Positions 17,416 through 26,774 of a stretch of 64,000 nt of DNA are shown piece by piece. How positions within the stretch are numbered: the first letter of the stretch is position 1; the number at the start of each line of letters is the position of its first letter. Origin of the DNA: Pontibacter silvestris (GTDB taxonomy: Bacteria > Bacteroidota > Bacteroidia > Cytophagales > Hymenobacteraceae). The DNA lies in assembly GCF_020907275.1 (NCBI RefSeq), contig NZ_JAJJWI010000016.1:1-64000 (forward strand), in the 5' to 3' direction. Under the pieces are notes generated by a model. The model had not been told where the DNA came from. It searched no databases and saw only the letters and a program-made list of their open reading frames with translations. Made by a program: the position numbers and the translations under genes.

Positions 17416-19653
17416 TTAGCTATGAATGCGCAACTTTGCAAAACTTAACAAAAGTGTTTTTTCGCCTACTTCATCAAAGTTGATGATAGCTTTGGTACTG
17501 TTGCCCTGTGTATCCATTTTGGCTACCACACCAAAGCCAAACTTAGGGTGCTCTACTTTCATGCCGGCAGCCAGGGCAGATGTATCACTTGGTTTGAAAT
17601 CGGCTGGCGGCGTATAGTTCGCTGCAACTTGCTTGCGGGCCGGAGGCGTGACTAAGCTGCTCTTGCGCTGCACCACGCGGTCAAACACGCTTCCGGTAGC
17701 AGTAGCCTCACCATATTTAAAGTTTAGATATTTCGGATCAATTTCATCCAGAAAACGACTCTTTTCGCAGGAGCGCAGGTTTCCCCATTGGTAGCGGCTG
17801 GTGGCATAGGTCAGGTAGAGTTTTTTTTCTGCCCTTGTGATAGCCACGTAGAATAAGCGACGTTCTTCCTCCAGGTCTGCCCGGGAGTTGAGCATCATCT
17901 GGCTAGGGAAGAGGTTCTCTTCCATACCCACTATGAACACGTTCTTAAACTCCAGTCCTTTGGCAGAGTGTATGGTCATAAGAGTTACAAATTCGCCGTC
18001 TGCGTCTTCTTTGGTGTCAGCATCTGTTATCAAAGCAATATCCTGTAAGAAAGCAGAGAGGCTTTTGTCTTCTCTTTCCGGGTCATCGACATATTCTTTA
18101 ATACCATTCAGCAGTTCCTGTATATTTTCATAACGTGCCAGTCCCTCTACGGTTTTATCCTGGTACAAATCATCTACTATTCCGGAATGTTTGGCAACGT
18201 GCTTGGCTACTTCAAAAGCATCGGTGTTATCAGCAATACGTGCAAAATCACGAATCATAATAGAGAAGTTCTCAATAGCCGTTCCTACACGGTTACCTAA
18301 AAACTGACCTGCGTTCTGCACCACTTCCCAAACAGCATGATTGGTTTCGTTAGCCAGTACAAAAATCTTTTGCTCAGTTGTTTCGCCAATACCCCGCTTC
18401 GGATAGTTAATGACACGCCGAAGTGCCTGTTCATCGTTAGGGTTTACGGTAAGGCGCAGGTAAGCAATAAGGTCTTTTATCTCCTTACGCTGATAGAACG
18501 ACAAGCCCCCGATAATCTTGTACTTGATGTTCATACGGCGCAGTGCCTCTTCCATCGCACGCGACTGGGCATTTGTGCGGTAAAGAATGGCGAAGTCGTC
18601 GTAGGAGAGGTGGTTTCCCATCTTCTCTTCGAAAATAGTAGTGGCCACCAGCTTACCTTCTTCGTTATCAGAATTGGCTTTAATGACCTCTATTAATGGC
18701 CCTTGTTCGTTATCAGTGAAAACATCTTTGCGAAGCTGTGCCTGGTTGTTCTTAATAACAGAATTAGCAGCGTGCACAATGTTTTGGGTAGACCTGTAAT
18801 TCTGCTCCAGCTTAAAAACTTCTAACTCTGGGTAATCCTGTTCAAAGTTTAGAATGTTCTGGATATCAGCACCACGGAAGGCATAAATAGACTGAGCATC
18901 ATCGCCTACTACTACCAGGTTACGGTTTTGAGCAGCCAGCTTTCGTGTTATCAGGTACTGCGAGTAGTTGGTATCCTGATACTCATCCACCATTACATAT
19001 TTAAAAATGTTCTGGTATTTGTTCAGCGCGTCCGGGTGGTCTTTAAAGAGCACGTTGGTGTTGAACAGCAAATCGTCGAAGTCCATGGCTCCGGCACGGA
19101 AGCAGCGGTTTTGATAGGTTTCATAAATCTTGCCTATCTTCGGACGCATAGCGGCATCGTCATCGGCTTGTATTACAGGGTCGTTCAGATACTGCTTTAC
19201 AGAAATCAGCTTGTTTTTGGCAGAGGAAATCCGGCCGAGCACCACATTGGGCTTGTACAGCTTATCGTCTAGGTTCATCTCCTTTACAATATTCCGGATC
19301 AGTGTTTTAGAGTCGTCGGTATCGTAAATTGTAAAGCTCTTAGGATAGCCTATTTTCTCTGCCTCAGCACGAAGTATGCGGGAGAACACCGAGTGAAAGG
19401 TACCCATCCATATATTCTTCGCCTCATTGCCTATTACTTTCTCGATACGATGGCGCATTTCTTTTGCTGCCTTGTTCGTAAAAGTAAGGGCCAGTATATT
19501 AAAAGGATCAACTCCCTGGCTAATGAGGTAAGCTATCCTGTAAGTAAGAACTCTTGTTTTGCCTGAGCCCGCACCCGCAATAATCATGGCTGGTCCTTGC
19601 GTGTGAAGCACCGCGCCGCGCTGCGACTCGTTTAATAAATTTAAGTAATCCAT
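17416..19653 (-). CDS. UvrD/PcrA-type superfamily 1 DNA helicase
   Basis: A 745-residue 3'-5' DNA helicase. Motifs in order from the chosen start: Q-motif LNESQRGAVL, Walker A AGAGSGKTRVL, Ia TFTNKAAKEM, Walker B VDEYQDTN, III VVGDDAQSIYAFRGA, IV EQNYRST, V TIHSAKGLEF, VI YVAITRAEKKLYL. The C-terminal part ends in a Tudor-like module (MKVEHPKFGFGVV, KAIINFDEVGEKTLLLSFAKL) typical of PcrA. It acts in nucleotide excision repair, replication restart and RNA-polymerase dislodging. The start MDYLNLLNESQ at 19653 follows a purine-rich GGAAGAGAAGAA; 33 upstream codons in frame are not family-like. Confidence 0.93.
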   Translation of the reverse strand: MDYLNLLNESQRGAVLHTQGPAMIIAGAGSGKTRVLTYRIAYLISQGVDPFNILALTFTNKAAKEMRHRIEKVIGNEAKNIWMGTFHSVFSRILRAEAEKIGYPKSFTIYDTDDSKTLIRNIVKEMNLDDKLYKPNVVLGRISSAKNKLISVKQYLNDPVIQADDDAAMRPKIGKIYETYQNRCFRAGAMDFDDLLFNTNVLFKDHPDALNKYQNIFKYVMVDEYQDTNYSQYLITRKLAAQNRNLVVVGDDAQSIYAFRGADIQNILNFEQDYPELEVFKLEQNYRSTQNIVHAANSVIKNNQAQLRKDVFTDNEQGPLIEVIKANSDNEEGKLVATTIFEEKMGNHLSYDDFAILYRTNAQSRAMEEALRRMNIKYKIIGGLSFYQRKEIKDLIAYLRLTVNPNDEQALRRVINYPKRGIGETTEQKIFVLANETNHAVWEVVQNAGQFLGNRVGTAIENFSIMIRDFARIADNTDAFEVAKHVAKHSGIVDDLYQDKTVEGLARYENIQELLNGIKEYVDDPEREDKSLSAFLQDIALITDADTKEDADGEFVTLMTIHSAKGLEFKNVFIVGMEENLFPSQMMLNSRADLEEERRLFYVAITRAEKKLYLTYATSRYQWGNLRSCEKSRFLDEIDPKYLNFKYGEATATGSVFDRVVQRKSSLVTPPARKQVAANYTPPADFKPSDTSALAAGMKVEHPKFGFGVVAKMDTQGNSTKAIINFDEVGEKTLLLSFAKLRIHS

Positions 19654-19970
19654 TTCTTCTCTTCCGCGTGCATCTTTAAATCCATCGCAATTTACAAATA
19701 CAATTTCGTTTTCTGAACCAGGTTTAAACTTTTGGCACGACAACTGCACCAATGTTTAAAGTAGTTTTACTACCAGATGAACAAGAACCAGCTGCAAAGC
19801 GTTTAGTGCCAGGGCAGGAATTAATCTGAAAATAGTCGCATTTGCTTGTACACACGGTGCTGCTTTTGATTTACAGCCTCCAAATTAGTTATTTTGCAAT
19901 TCTTTAAGCTTCATGAAAGCAGAAAGAAGCTAATATGAATGTACCAAATTTACCCTTAAGAATTACTACC

Positions 19971-21575
19971 ATGAAAAGAATGCTATTGCTGTTGAGCTTA
20001 ATAGTAATGTACCAGGTTAGTGCAGCACAAACTAATGCATCTCAAAACGGTGGTAAGAGAGATTCTGTAAAAATCGTATCAACAAAGGGCACTGTTGCTG
20101 ATACGGCAACTAATGCCCTTAATACTAAGCTTATATGGCGTACTCCTGCTACACAAGTGGGGTTAAACCTGTACATAAGTCTTCAGTTTAAAGAAGCGTA
20201 TGCCAAATTTCAGGAGGCAGTTACTGAGGGTGATAATGATGCTTATTACTTTATGGGGCGTATGCACCAGTACCGCCAGCTAAAGTACGACACTGTTCAG
20301 ATAGACACTGTTAAAGAAATACAGAATGCCTCTAAGTATTTTGCGGCCAATACCGATTCAGCCCGATACTACTTCCAGAAAGCTGTAGATGAAGGCAGCC
20401 TGTTAGGGCACCTGGGCCTGGCTGAACTTATGGTGATCAACAGTGATGATGAAATGCGCCGCTTTACACAGCATATGCGTACGGCAGCTATAGAAATAAG
20501 AGAGAAGGCTGTGGACGGAGATGCTTTCTGCAACCGTATACTTGGCAGCATGTATTATACCGGTTACGGTGCTCTGCAGGACATGGGACTGGCTATGAAC
20601 TACCTGAACCGTGCAGCAGAAAAAGGAGATATAGTAACTTATTGCTATATGGCCAACATGTACATAGAGGGTAAAGGCGTGGCAAAAGACTATAAAAAAG
20701 CGGAAGCCCTTCTGAAGAAAGGAGTTGAGGCCGGAGACCGGGAAGCACTCTATACCTTAGGGCTATTATATGAAGAGGGTACTCTGGGTGAGGTAAAGAT
20801 AGAAGAGGCTCGTAAATTGTACCGTAAGGCAGTATCTAAAGGAAGTCCTTTGGCTTATGAGCAGTTAACTTATATTAATCAAACGACAGATCAGAAACTG
20901 GCGGCTGCCTCTATTCATCGTAATCCGGATATGATGAAACGTGCCCTGGCAGCAGGGGCAGATGTGAATACCGTAGCCGTACCCGATGATTACCAGGCAG
21001 ACTTAAAAGGTCGCACTCCGTTGATGCATACTATTTATGTTCCCATGCTTCTGGAAGATTATGGAGAACCTTACAAGCCTTTGGTGCGCTTGCAGACAGC
21101 CAGCCTGCTTCTTCGTGAAGGAGCCGATGTAAATGCGCAGGATAATGATGGTAAGTCTGCCTTACATTATATTGTATCCAGTACCAGAATTAAAACCGAG
21201 TTCTTTGAACAGGAGCAGATACAGTTAATTGATACTTTGCTTCACTATGGTGCCAATCCTAACATCCAGGACAAAAATGGAAATACGGTGCTTGCCCAGG
21301 CGCTTCAGGCAACTATAGGGCAGCACATTGGTATCCTGGACCTGGAGAAGTTATTAGCTGCCGGAGCTGACCCTAATGTGCAGAATAATGATGGTAAAAC
21401 GCCACTGATGCTTGCCTGTGAGATAAATGCTAACTTTGAAATCATTCTTGCTTTACTGCAAGGTGGTGCCGATGCAACTGTTAAAGATAATACAGGTAAA
21501 GCTGCTATAGATTTTACAAATCACGAAAACGTTGAGAACATACTAATGGCCGCTGGCTCTCCAAAACGGCAGTAG
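19971..21575 (+). CDS. Secreted Sel1-repeat and ankyrin-repeat protein
   Basis: About 534 residues. The start at 19971 opens a signal peptide (MKRMLLLLSLIVMYQVSAAQ); an earlier in-frame ATG at 19935 would bury it. Residues about 60-300 hold Sel1/TPR-like helical repeats (GSMYYTGYGALQDMGLAMNYLNRAAEKGD; ANMYIEGKGVAKDYKKAEALLKKGVEAGD, each quoted in part only as family cues). Residues about 340-530 hold ankyrin repeats (GRTPLMHTI, LLREGADVNAQDNDGKSALH, GANPNIQDKNGNTVLAQAL, AAGADPNVQNNDGKTPLML). Both repeat types bind proteins; a periplasmic scaffold role is inferred. No enzymatic motif is seen. It appears to be a single gene. Confidence 0.85.
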   Translation: MKRMLLLLSLIVMYQVSAAQTNASQNGGKRDSVKIVSTKGTVADTATNALNTKLIWRTPATQVGLNLYISLQFKEAYAKFQEAVTEGDNDAYYFMGRMHQYRQLKYDTVQIDTVKEIQNASKYFAANTDSARYYFQKAVDEGSLLGHLGLAELMVINSDDEMRRFTQHMRTAAIEIREKAVDGDAFCNRILGSMYYTGYGALQDMGLAMNYLNRAAEKGDIVTYCYMANMYIEGKGVAKDYKKAEALLKKGVEAGDREALYTLGLLYEEGTLGEVKIEEARKLYRKAVSKGSPLAYEQLTYINQTTDQKLAAASIHRNPDMMKRALAAGADVNTVAVPDDYQADLKGRTPLMHTIYVPMLLEDYGEPYKPLVRLQTASLLLREGADVNAQDNDGKSALHYIVSSTRIKTEFFEQEQIQLIDTLLHYGANPNIQDKNGNTVLAQALQATIGQHIGILDLEKLLAAGADPNVQNNDGKTPLMLACEINANFEIILALLQGGADATVKDNTGKAAIDFTNHENVENILMAAGSPKRQ

Positions 21576-21761
21576 TGTTAATATTATGTTAAATATATTT
21601 TGTGCTCATATTACATAAAGTGATTGAGGCAGGAGTGGGTTTGGAAGAGTTGCTTAGTCTGGTCTCAAATTTCAAAGAAGCATTAATCTGTATTTTCCTT
21701 AATTTTCTGGTTTTAAGTTGTACAAAGCATCGCTCTTTTAAACTTTTCTGTAGCGTTTTAT

Positions 21762-23000
21762 ATGAACAAGCTCATTGCCAAGCCAGATAATGTCAAATGG
21801 TTTATTTTATTTGGTATATTGATATGCCTAACCATTTTTATTGTCGAAAATATAAATGACCGTCTTAAGCTGAATGACTTTAAAGTGTATTATTCTGCTG
21901 CTGAGGCACTAACGCAAGGTAAACAAGTTTATGGGCTTCCATTTGGCTTATCGACAGGGTTTTATAAGTACTCTCCCTTTACACTGCTTTTGTTTGTTCC
22001 TTACACAATTGTTAGTTTTGATGTAGCGCGTGTTATTCATTTTTTTCTCCTATCAGTTTGCACGATAAGCGCGATCATTCTGCTTTATCGAATAGTAAAT
22101 AATTATTTGTTTGAGGTAAAAGGGAAAAGTGGTCTGCTTTGCCTCATCTTGATTTGTATTCTTAATCATCTGTTTCGGGAGCTTCATTTAGGTAATATCA
22201 ATGTAATCCTTGTGCTATTGGTAAGTATGGGGGTGCTTTTTACCTTAAAATCCAGATTTTTCCTGGCAGGCTTTCTGTTTGCGCTCGTTATTGTTACTAA
22301 ACCTTACTTCCTCCTGTTAATGCTGCCTTTAGTGGCTTACAGAAAAGTGGGTCCGCTGTTGGGGCTGGCTTTTTCTGTGTTTGTGTTCATATTAACTCCT
22401 GCTTTTTTCTTAGGTATAGACAAAAATCTACAGCTACATCAGGATTGGGTAAAATCAATGCTTGACCACTCCAGCTATCTCACAAGTTACAACACAATTG
22501 AGTATCTGATACAATATTACCTGTATCCTGTAAAACAAGGCAGTATTCAGAATTATGTCATTGCCCTGGCAGGTATTCTATATGTGTTATTCTTCTGGGG
22601 CAGTAATAAAATGGCTTCCAGGTCTACTAAGCCTACACATTATAAAGAAAGAACGTTTCTGATAAGCGTTTTTATTTTGATGGCTGTTGTGCCTAATCTG
22701 GTTGTTACAGATACAGAGCATTTTTTACTGTCGCTTCCTCTTATTGTGATATTAGCCGGTTTTTTATCTACCCGAAAGAATTATATACTTACGGCAGGCT
22801 TTGTTGTACTCATCTTCCTTTATGAGGGAAACTCTTCTGACTTGCTAGGTAAGAAACTGGCAAACCAGTTTGACCAGTGGGGAGTACTGGGGCTTAGTAA
22901 CTTGGTTCTTATTGCAGCTGTTATTTATCTTTATTTCAAAGAAGGTCCCAAATGGAAATCTATTGCATTGAACGATACATCAGCTAACAATATAACCTAA
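21762..23000 (+). CDS. GT87-type (DUF2029) membrane glycosyltransferase
   Basis: A 412-residue polytopic membrane protein with about ten helices. The first periplasmic loop has LNDFKVYYSAAEALTQGKQVYG, with the acidic residue typical of GT-C enzymes, then FYKYSPFTLLLFVPYTIV. The middle LHLGNINVILVLLVSMGVLF and VTKPYFLLLMLPL segments fit the DUF2029/GT87 family, which uses polyprenyl-phosphate mannose or related donors. Substrate and acceptor are unknown. It stands alone, with weak upstream signals. Confidence 0.8.
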   Translation: MNKLIAKPDNVKWFILFGILICLTIFIVENINDRLKLNDFKVYYSAAEALTQGKQVYGLPFGLSTGFYKYSPFTLLLFVPYTIVSFDVARVIHFFLLSVCTISAIILLYRIVNNYLFEVKGKSGLLCLILICILNHLFRELHLGNINVILVLLVSMGVLFTLKSRFFLAGFLFALVIVTKPYFLLLMLPLVAYRKVGPLLGLAFSVFVFILTPAFFLGIDKNLQLHQDWVKSMLDHSSYLTSYNTIEYLIQYYLYPVKQGSIQNYVIALAGILYVLFFWGSNKMASRSTKPTHYKERTFLISVFILMAVVPNLVVTDTEHFLLSLPLIVILAGFLSTRKNYILTAGFVVLIFLYEGNSSDLLGKKLANQFDQWGVLGLSNLVLIAAVIYLYFKEGPKWKSIALNDTSANNIT

Positions 23001-23221
23001 AAAAGGTCTTATTAAGTTGCTGAACTCTTCTTTTTACTTCAGAAGCAGAAGGTTCTTCTTTTTGTATTTTGAGCCGCTGTGGCGTTAACCATTAAGGTGA
23101 AACATCTTTTCCTGCCTTGGTTTCATTCATCTGCTTTGCTGTAAGTTAAGGGAGCAAATACAGCGGGGGGTACTTTTAAACTATTTTATACCTACCTTTG
23201 TCTCCTTTAAAAAATAGGTAC

Positions 23222-23809
23222 ATGATAGTTCTTCAGAATACCGTCATTAGTGACGATGTCCGCGATAAATTTTTTGTTTGTAATCTTGAGAAGTGCAAAG
23301 GAGCCTGCTGTGTAGAAGGGGATTTGGGTGCTCCGCTGGAAGAAGAAGAGTTGCCATTACTGGAACAGCATTACGAAAAAATTAAGCCCTACATGACGGG
23401 TGCCGGTAAGCAGGCGGTAGAAGAGCAAGGCCTTTATATCAAAGACTGGGAGGGAGATTACTCGACGCCTACTATCAACAATCGGGAGTGTGCTTATGCT
23501 GTGTATGATGAAAAGAATATGCTGAAATGTGCTATAGAGCAGGCTTACATAGACGGCGCAATCGACTGGAAGAAGCCTATCTCATGCCATCTTTACCCCA
23601 TCCGTGTTACGAAGTACGATGGCTTTGAGGCCCTGAACTACGACCGCTGGCACATCTGTAATACGGCCTGTAGCTTTGGCGAAGACCTGGGCGTTAGAGT
23701 ATACCAGTTCCTGAAAGAGCCGCTTATCCGGAAGTATGGGGAAAGTTGGTATAGCGAATTAGAGCAGGTGATGGAGGAAGAGCTGAATACTGACAAACCT
23801 CAGGTTTAA
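23222..23809 (+). CDS. DUF3109 family cysteine-rich protein
   Basis: About 195 residues. The start at 23222 ([20 protein letters not shown]) is preferred over 23198. The N-terminal cluster C-x4-C-x3-CC ([11 protein letters not shown]) and later Cys in [38 protein letters not shown] suggest metal or iron-sulfur binding, as in the related YkgJ-type zinc/iron-chelate family. This matches DUF3109. The function is not established. Its stop is only 9 bp from the stop of the convergent DUF6340 gene, so any terminators lie within the opposing coding sequences. Confidence 0.85.
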   Translation: MIVLQNTVISDDVRDKFFVCNLEKCKGACCVEGDLGAPLEEEELPLLEQHYEKIKPYMTGAGKQAVEEQGLYIKDWEGDYSTPTINNRECAYAVYDEKNMLKCAIEQAYIDGAIDWKKPISCHLYPIRVTKYDGFEALNYDRWHICNTACSFGEDLGVRVYQFLKEPLIRKYGESWYSELEQVMEEELNTDKPQV

Positions 23810-23818
23810 GCTCAAGTT

Positions 23819-24772
23819 TTATTTGTAGACAAGCAGTTCTGCCAGCAGAAGTTTAGCTTTTTTGTCGCCTTTACTTTCCGAAAGTGCTGCCCAATGGGCA
23901 GCTTCTTTAGGTTTACCCATTCCTTCATAAGCAACAGCCAAATTATATGCGGCCTTGATGCAATCCTTAGAGTGCGTATCAGTGGCTATTGGCAAAAGAA
24001 GTTCTGTAGCCTGTGCCCATTTTTCTTGCTGCATTAAAAGGGCAGCAGGAGCTAATATTTTGGTAACATAAATGTTACGTTCCTTATTAATCTGTTGCGG
24101 ATAAAAGCGTTGCCAGTAGTCGTAACCTGTATATTGAGCAAGTTTCTTAATGGTTTCTCCTGCATTACTAATGGCAGGTCCTATAGCTAATAAGCCACTA
24201 ACTACTTCACGGGACTGGTAGTACTCATTGTCTTCCAGTTCAACCTGATCCAGGACTGTGCCTGTGCTGTCGTAAAGAGTCCATTTGGATTTGACATAAA
24301 GCGCATAATGAGCTGTTTTTGATATAGCCCCATTTTCATCTTCATTTCGTTCTACATCCTTCTCCAGAAAGGCATCGAAATTATCAAGGGTTAAAAGTAA
24401 ATGGTATGGTCGTGATGCATAAAGCTCTTGTACCTGCTGTTCTGTAAGTAATTGCTCCTGGCCCGGCTTACTCATTTTATATAGACTGTCTGCCATTACA
24501 AGTACGAAAGTAGAGTCGTCCAATACTGCGTCTATAACTCCCTGTAAAGCACTTTCTGCTCCTTTCCGAAATACGTCTACCTTTCTGTCCTTTTGATAGG
24601 GAAGCAAATCAGCATTAAGCCTATTCAGTACCGCTACCTTCCACTGGTCATCCGTAACAGGCACAGCGGCAGGCTGAGAAGTTTGAATAAGCACATTTGA
24701 GGTACAGCTTATCAAAAATGTACTTGCTGAAAAGCAAGGCAGGCAAAGTTTTCTTATTGAAGCATACACCAT
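23819..24772 (-). CDS. DUF6340 family lipoprotein
   Basis: About 317 residues from the start at 24772. The signal peptide ends FLISC. A longer frame from 24823 would place 17 extra residues before it. The body has a conserved early segment (QPAAVPVTDDQWKVAVLNRL region), a strand-rich middle (YHLLLTLDNFDAFLE, ALYVKSKWTLYDSTGTVLDQ) and a C-terminal TPR-like region (WAQATELLLPIATD, AAYNLAVAYEGMGKPKEAAHWA). This fits DUF6340, a Bacteroidota family of unknown role, probably at the inner face of the outer membrane. Confidence 0.75.
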   Translation of the reverse strand: MVYASIRKLCLPCFSASTFLISCTSNVLIQTSQPAAVPVTDDQWKVAVLNRLNADLLPYQKDRKVDVFRKGAESALQGVIDAVLDDSTFVLVMADSLYKMSKPGQEQLLTEQQVQELYASRPYHLLLTLDNFDAFLEKDVERNEDENGAISKTAHYALYVKSKWTLYDSTGTVLDQVELEDNEYYQSREVVSGLLAIGPAISNAGETIKKLAQYTGYDYWQRFYPQQINKERNIYVTKILAPAALLMQQEKWAQATELLLPIATDTHSKDCIKAAYNLAVAYEGMGKPKEAAHWAALSESKGDKKAKLLLAELLVYK

Positions 24773-25102
24773 AGAAGTTTGTACAATATAGGCTATTTTG
24801 CTTATACACGATGATGCTTTCATACATGAATTTACCTTTTTTAAACCTCGTCTAACGGGTAAACTGCAGCTTGATTTAAAGGAATTTAAACGAGCTATAT
24901 CATTTATATTAAGAGGTAAGTTACTCTACAAAAGCGTAGTTTATACAGCATTATATTGCCTTTAAGGCTTTTAATTTATACATTTTGATTTACTGTAACA
25001 GCGGAATAGCCTCCGGAATTGTTAAAGTATGCCTGCAACGCCTGCCTTTTTGTTCTTTTTTGCGTATAGGCTATACTAAACTTAGAGCTAAAATATACAG
25101 TT
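24773..25102. other. Divergent intergenic region
   Basis: 330 bp between the divergent DUF6340 and 25103 genes. It presumably holds both promoters. A short perfect dyad, GTATAG-G-CTATAC at 25064-25076, lies 27 bp before the plus-strand start and could be an operator or part of the promoter. Nothing else stands out. Confidence 0.4.
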
Positions 25103-25441
25103 ATGCAAGATAAAGTTGAACTAACCTCCATGGTGAACGCGCTTTCACAGGCCCGTAAAGATGGATACTTAATTGATTTTAAAGTGTCAGAAGATGGACA
25201 TTATCTTTGCTCCATGGATGATAAAGAGCGCTATGCTCCGAATGAGGTGCGTATTGTTAACTTTTACCGCTTTGAGGGAGAAAGCAACCCAGATGATATG
25301 GCTATTCTTTACCTGGTAGAAACTAGTTCCGGGTCAAAAGGTAGCATTTCTGATGCTTATGGAACATATTCTGACGAGAATATTGAGGGGTTTATGAAGC
25401 AGGTAGAAGACTTAGGTAAAAACCTCGATAAACACAGTTAG
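25103..25441 (+). CDS. Conserved small protein of unknown function
   Basis: 112 residues, acidic, without signal peptide or membrane segment. The pattern LSQARKDGYLIDFKVSEDG, then VNFYRFEGESNPDDMAILYLVET, then GSKGSISDAYGTYSDEN resembles a family of about 100-residue Bacteroidota proteins sometimes labelled phosphoribosylpyrophosphate synthetase, a name that is surely wrong given the size and absence of PRPP motifs. Function unknown. A hairpin follows 20 bp after the stop. Confidence 0.7.
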   Translation: MQDKVELTSMVNALSQARKDGYLIDFKVSEDGHYLCSMDDKERYAPNEVRIVNFYRFEGESNPDDMAILYLVETSSGSKGSISDAYGTYSDENIEGFMKQVEDLGKNLDKHS

Positions 25442-25461
25442 CTGTAAGTAGCAATTGTATA

Positions 25462-25501
25462 AAAGGCAAAGTATATGTTAAAAAACAGATGCTTTGCCTT
25501 T
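25462..25501 (+). terminator. Hairpin terminator after 25103 gene
   Basis: AAAGGCAAAG (25462-25471) pairs with CTTTGCCTTT (25492-25501), extended by three inner pairs including one G-U. The descending arm ends in T residues. Confidence 0.7.
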
Positions 25502-25524
25502 AGCCTTTTAAATACTATTACCTG

Positions 25525-25833
25525 ATGAATCACATAGAAACAATCGTACTTTCTCATTTAAATACTTCTTTATTACTAGAAGGAACTCAGGACAGAAGAA
25601 ATATTAACATCCATAAAGTTATTGTACAGGAAGGTAACCCGGACAATATAAAGCTGACAGTGCTGGATGAAAAGGATATTCCTGTTTTTAGCGAGATTTT
25701 AACAGCAATAAATGATTCAGACAACCGAGAAATTGCGGTGCATAAGAAGTTTGTCTTTTATGATCATCTTACGGTTACCCTTGCTTCAACGTCTTCAGAA
25801 GAACCCTTTGCAGTAGCAGTAGTTTTTGAGTAG
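25525..25833 (+). CDS. Small hypothetical protein
   Basis: 102 residues, no signal peptide, no Cys, no membrane segment. Predicted strands (HKVIVQEGNPDNIKLTVLD, KFVFYDHLTVTLAS, FAVAVVFE) suggest a small beta-sandwich. I do not recognise a family. Codon use and the ATG follow the neighbours, and the frame is bracketed by the hairpin upstream and the convergent gene downstream, so it is likely real. Confidence 0.55.
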   Translation: MNHIETIVLSHLNTSLLLEGTQDRRNINIHKVIVQEGNPDNIKLTVLDEKDIPVFSEILTAINDSDNREIAVHKKFVFYDHLTVTLASTSSEEPFAVAVVFE

Positions 25834-25940
25834 TATTTCTTCTGAACTACCAGAGAATTTATGCACCTGTCACTGAGGCAATACTAAAACCTGAGGCTAT
25901 AAGGCTCCTGTTCTTTAGACAAACCAGAAAGCCTTTCTTT

Positions 25941-26441
25941 CTACCTGGAGCTTTTTGTTAATGCATCAGCTACCAGCCCTGTTGCTGTGGCATAGATGCC
26001 ATGCATCAAAGCATCTTCACTAATAGCTTTGGGTTTCCATGTCGTAATAGGTTCCTCTACATCCATAGAAGGTAGTACTGTTATTTCTGTTCCCCATACA
26101 GCACCGAAATGAGCAAGCGTACCAGCTACGCCAGTCGCGCCAAATTCTGCAAGCAAGGCACGAGGCACTCCCCAGGCAGTGCCGTAGGCAAAGTGTGTAA
26201 AGTTTGTTATCGTTTCTTTGTCTTCGTCACTTTCTGCTTTAATACCAAACACCTTCTTCACCGCTTGGTAAGGTGTATCGCTTGAGCCACGGCCGCTCAA
26301 TTTCATTTCTATCATTTGTGCTACCGTCATAGCGGCGGTTCCCAGCAAACCAGCCACCAAACCTCTTCCCACCGCACCAGCTACACGGGCCGTTACTGAA
26401 ACTGATCTGTCTTCGTATTCTGCTATATAGTTTTTGTTCAT
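25941..26441 (-). CDS. Small Gly/Ala-rich membrane protein, unknown
   Basis: 166 residues with three or four hydrophobic, Gly/Ala-rich segments (RVAGAVGRGLVAGLLGTAAMTVAQ, FAYGTAWGVPRALLAEFGA quoted in part). GxxxG-like spacing suggests helix packing. The layout resembles bacterial YagU/DUF1440-type inner-membrane proteins, but I cannot assign it firmly. It sits between a small hypothetical gene and the divergent ArsM-like methyltransferase, with no clear functional link. Confidence 0.6.
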   Translation of the reverse strand: MNKNYIAEYEDRSVSVTARVAGAVGRGLVAGLLGTAAMTVAQMIEMKLSGRGSSDTPYQAVKKVFGIKAESDEDKETITNFTHFAYGTAWGVPRALLAEFGATGVAGTLAHFGAVWGTEITVLPSMDVEEPITTWKPKAISEDALMHGIYATATGLVADALTKSSR

Positions 26442-26774
26442 GTTCCTGTTTTTACTTTAGTTTGTTTGTCTTATACTTTTTATTGAGGGTTAAGTTTAGT
26501 TAAGGCTATGTCAGAGAATTGACATTAACAAGTTTAAGGCATGTTGCATTATAAACATTTTCTCATAAGGATTGTTAATTATTGAGTTGCGGCATCTTTT
26601 GAAAAAATAATCCTGTGAACAGAGTTGCCCGTACCTAGTCTAGTCGAACCTGAACTTGCACAGTTTTCATTACTTGCTGCTCTCCTGAAAAGAGGTGAAA
26701 AGCAATAGTTGAGTGGCTTTAACATTATGGATCAAGTTTCTGGATTACCTATCATCTAACTTATACATTCTTAT
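26442..26774. other. Divergent intergenic region, nothing distinct
   Basis: 333 bp between the divergent starts of the small membrane protein and the methyltransferase. I see no ArsR-type dyad, riboswitch-like fold or small frame worth naming, only AT-rich sequence that should contain both promoters. Confidence 0.4.
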
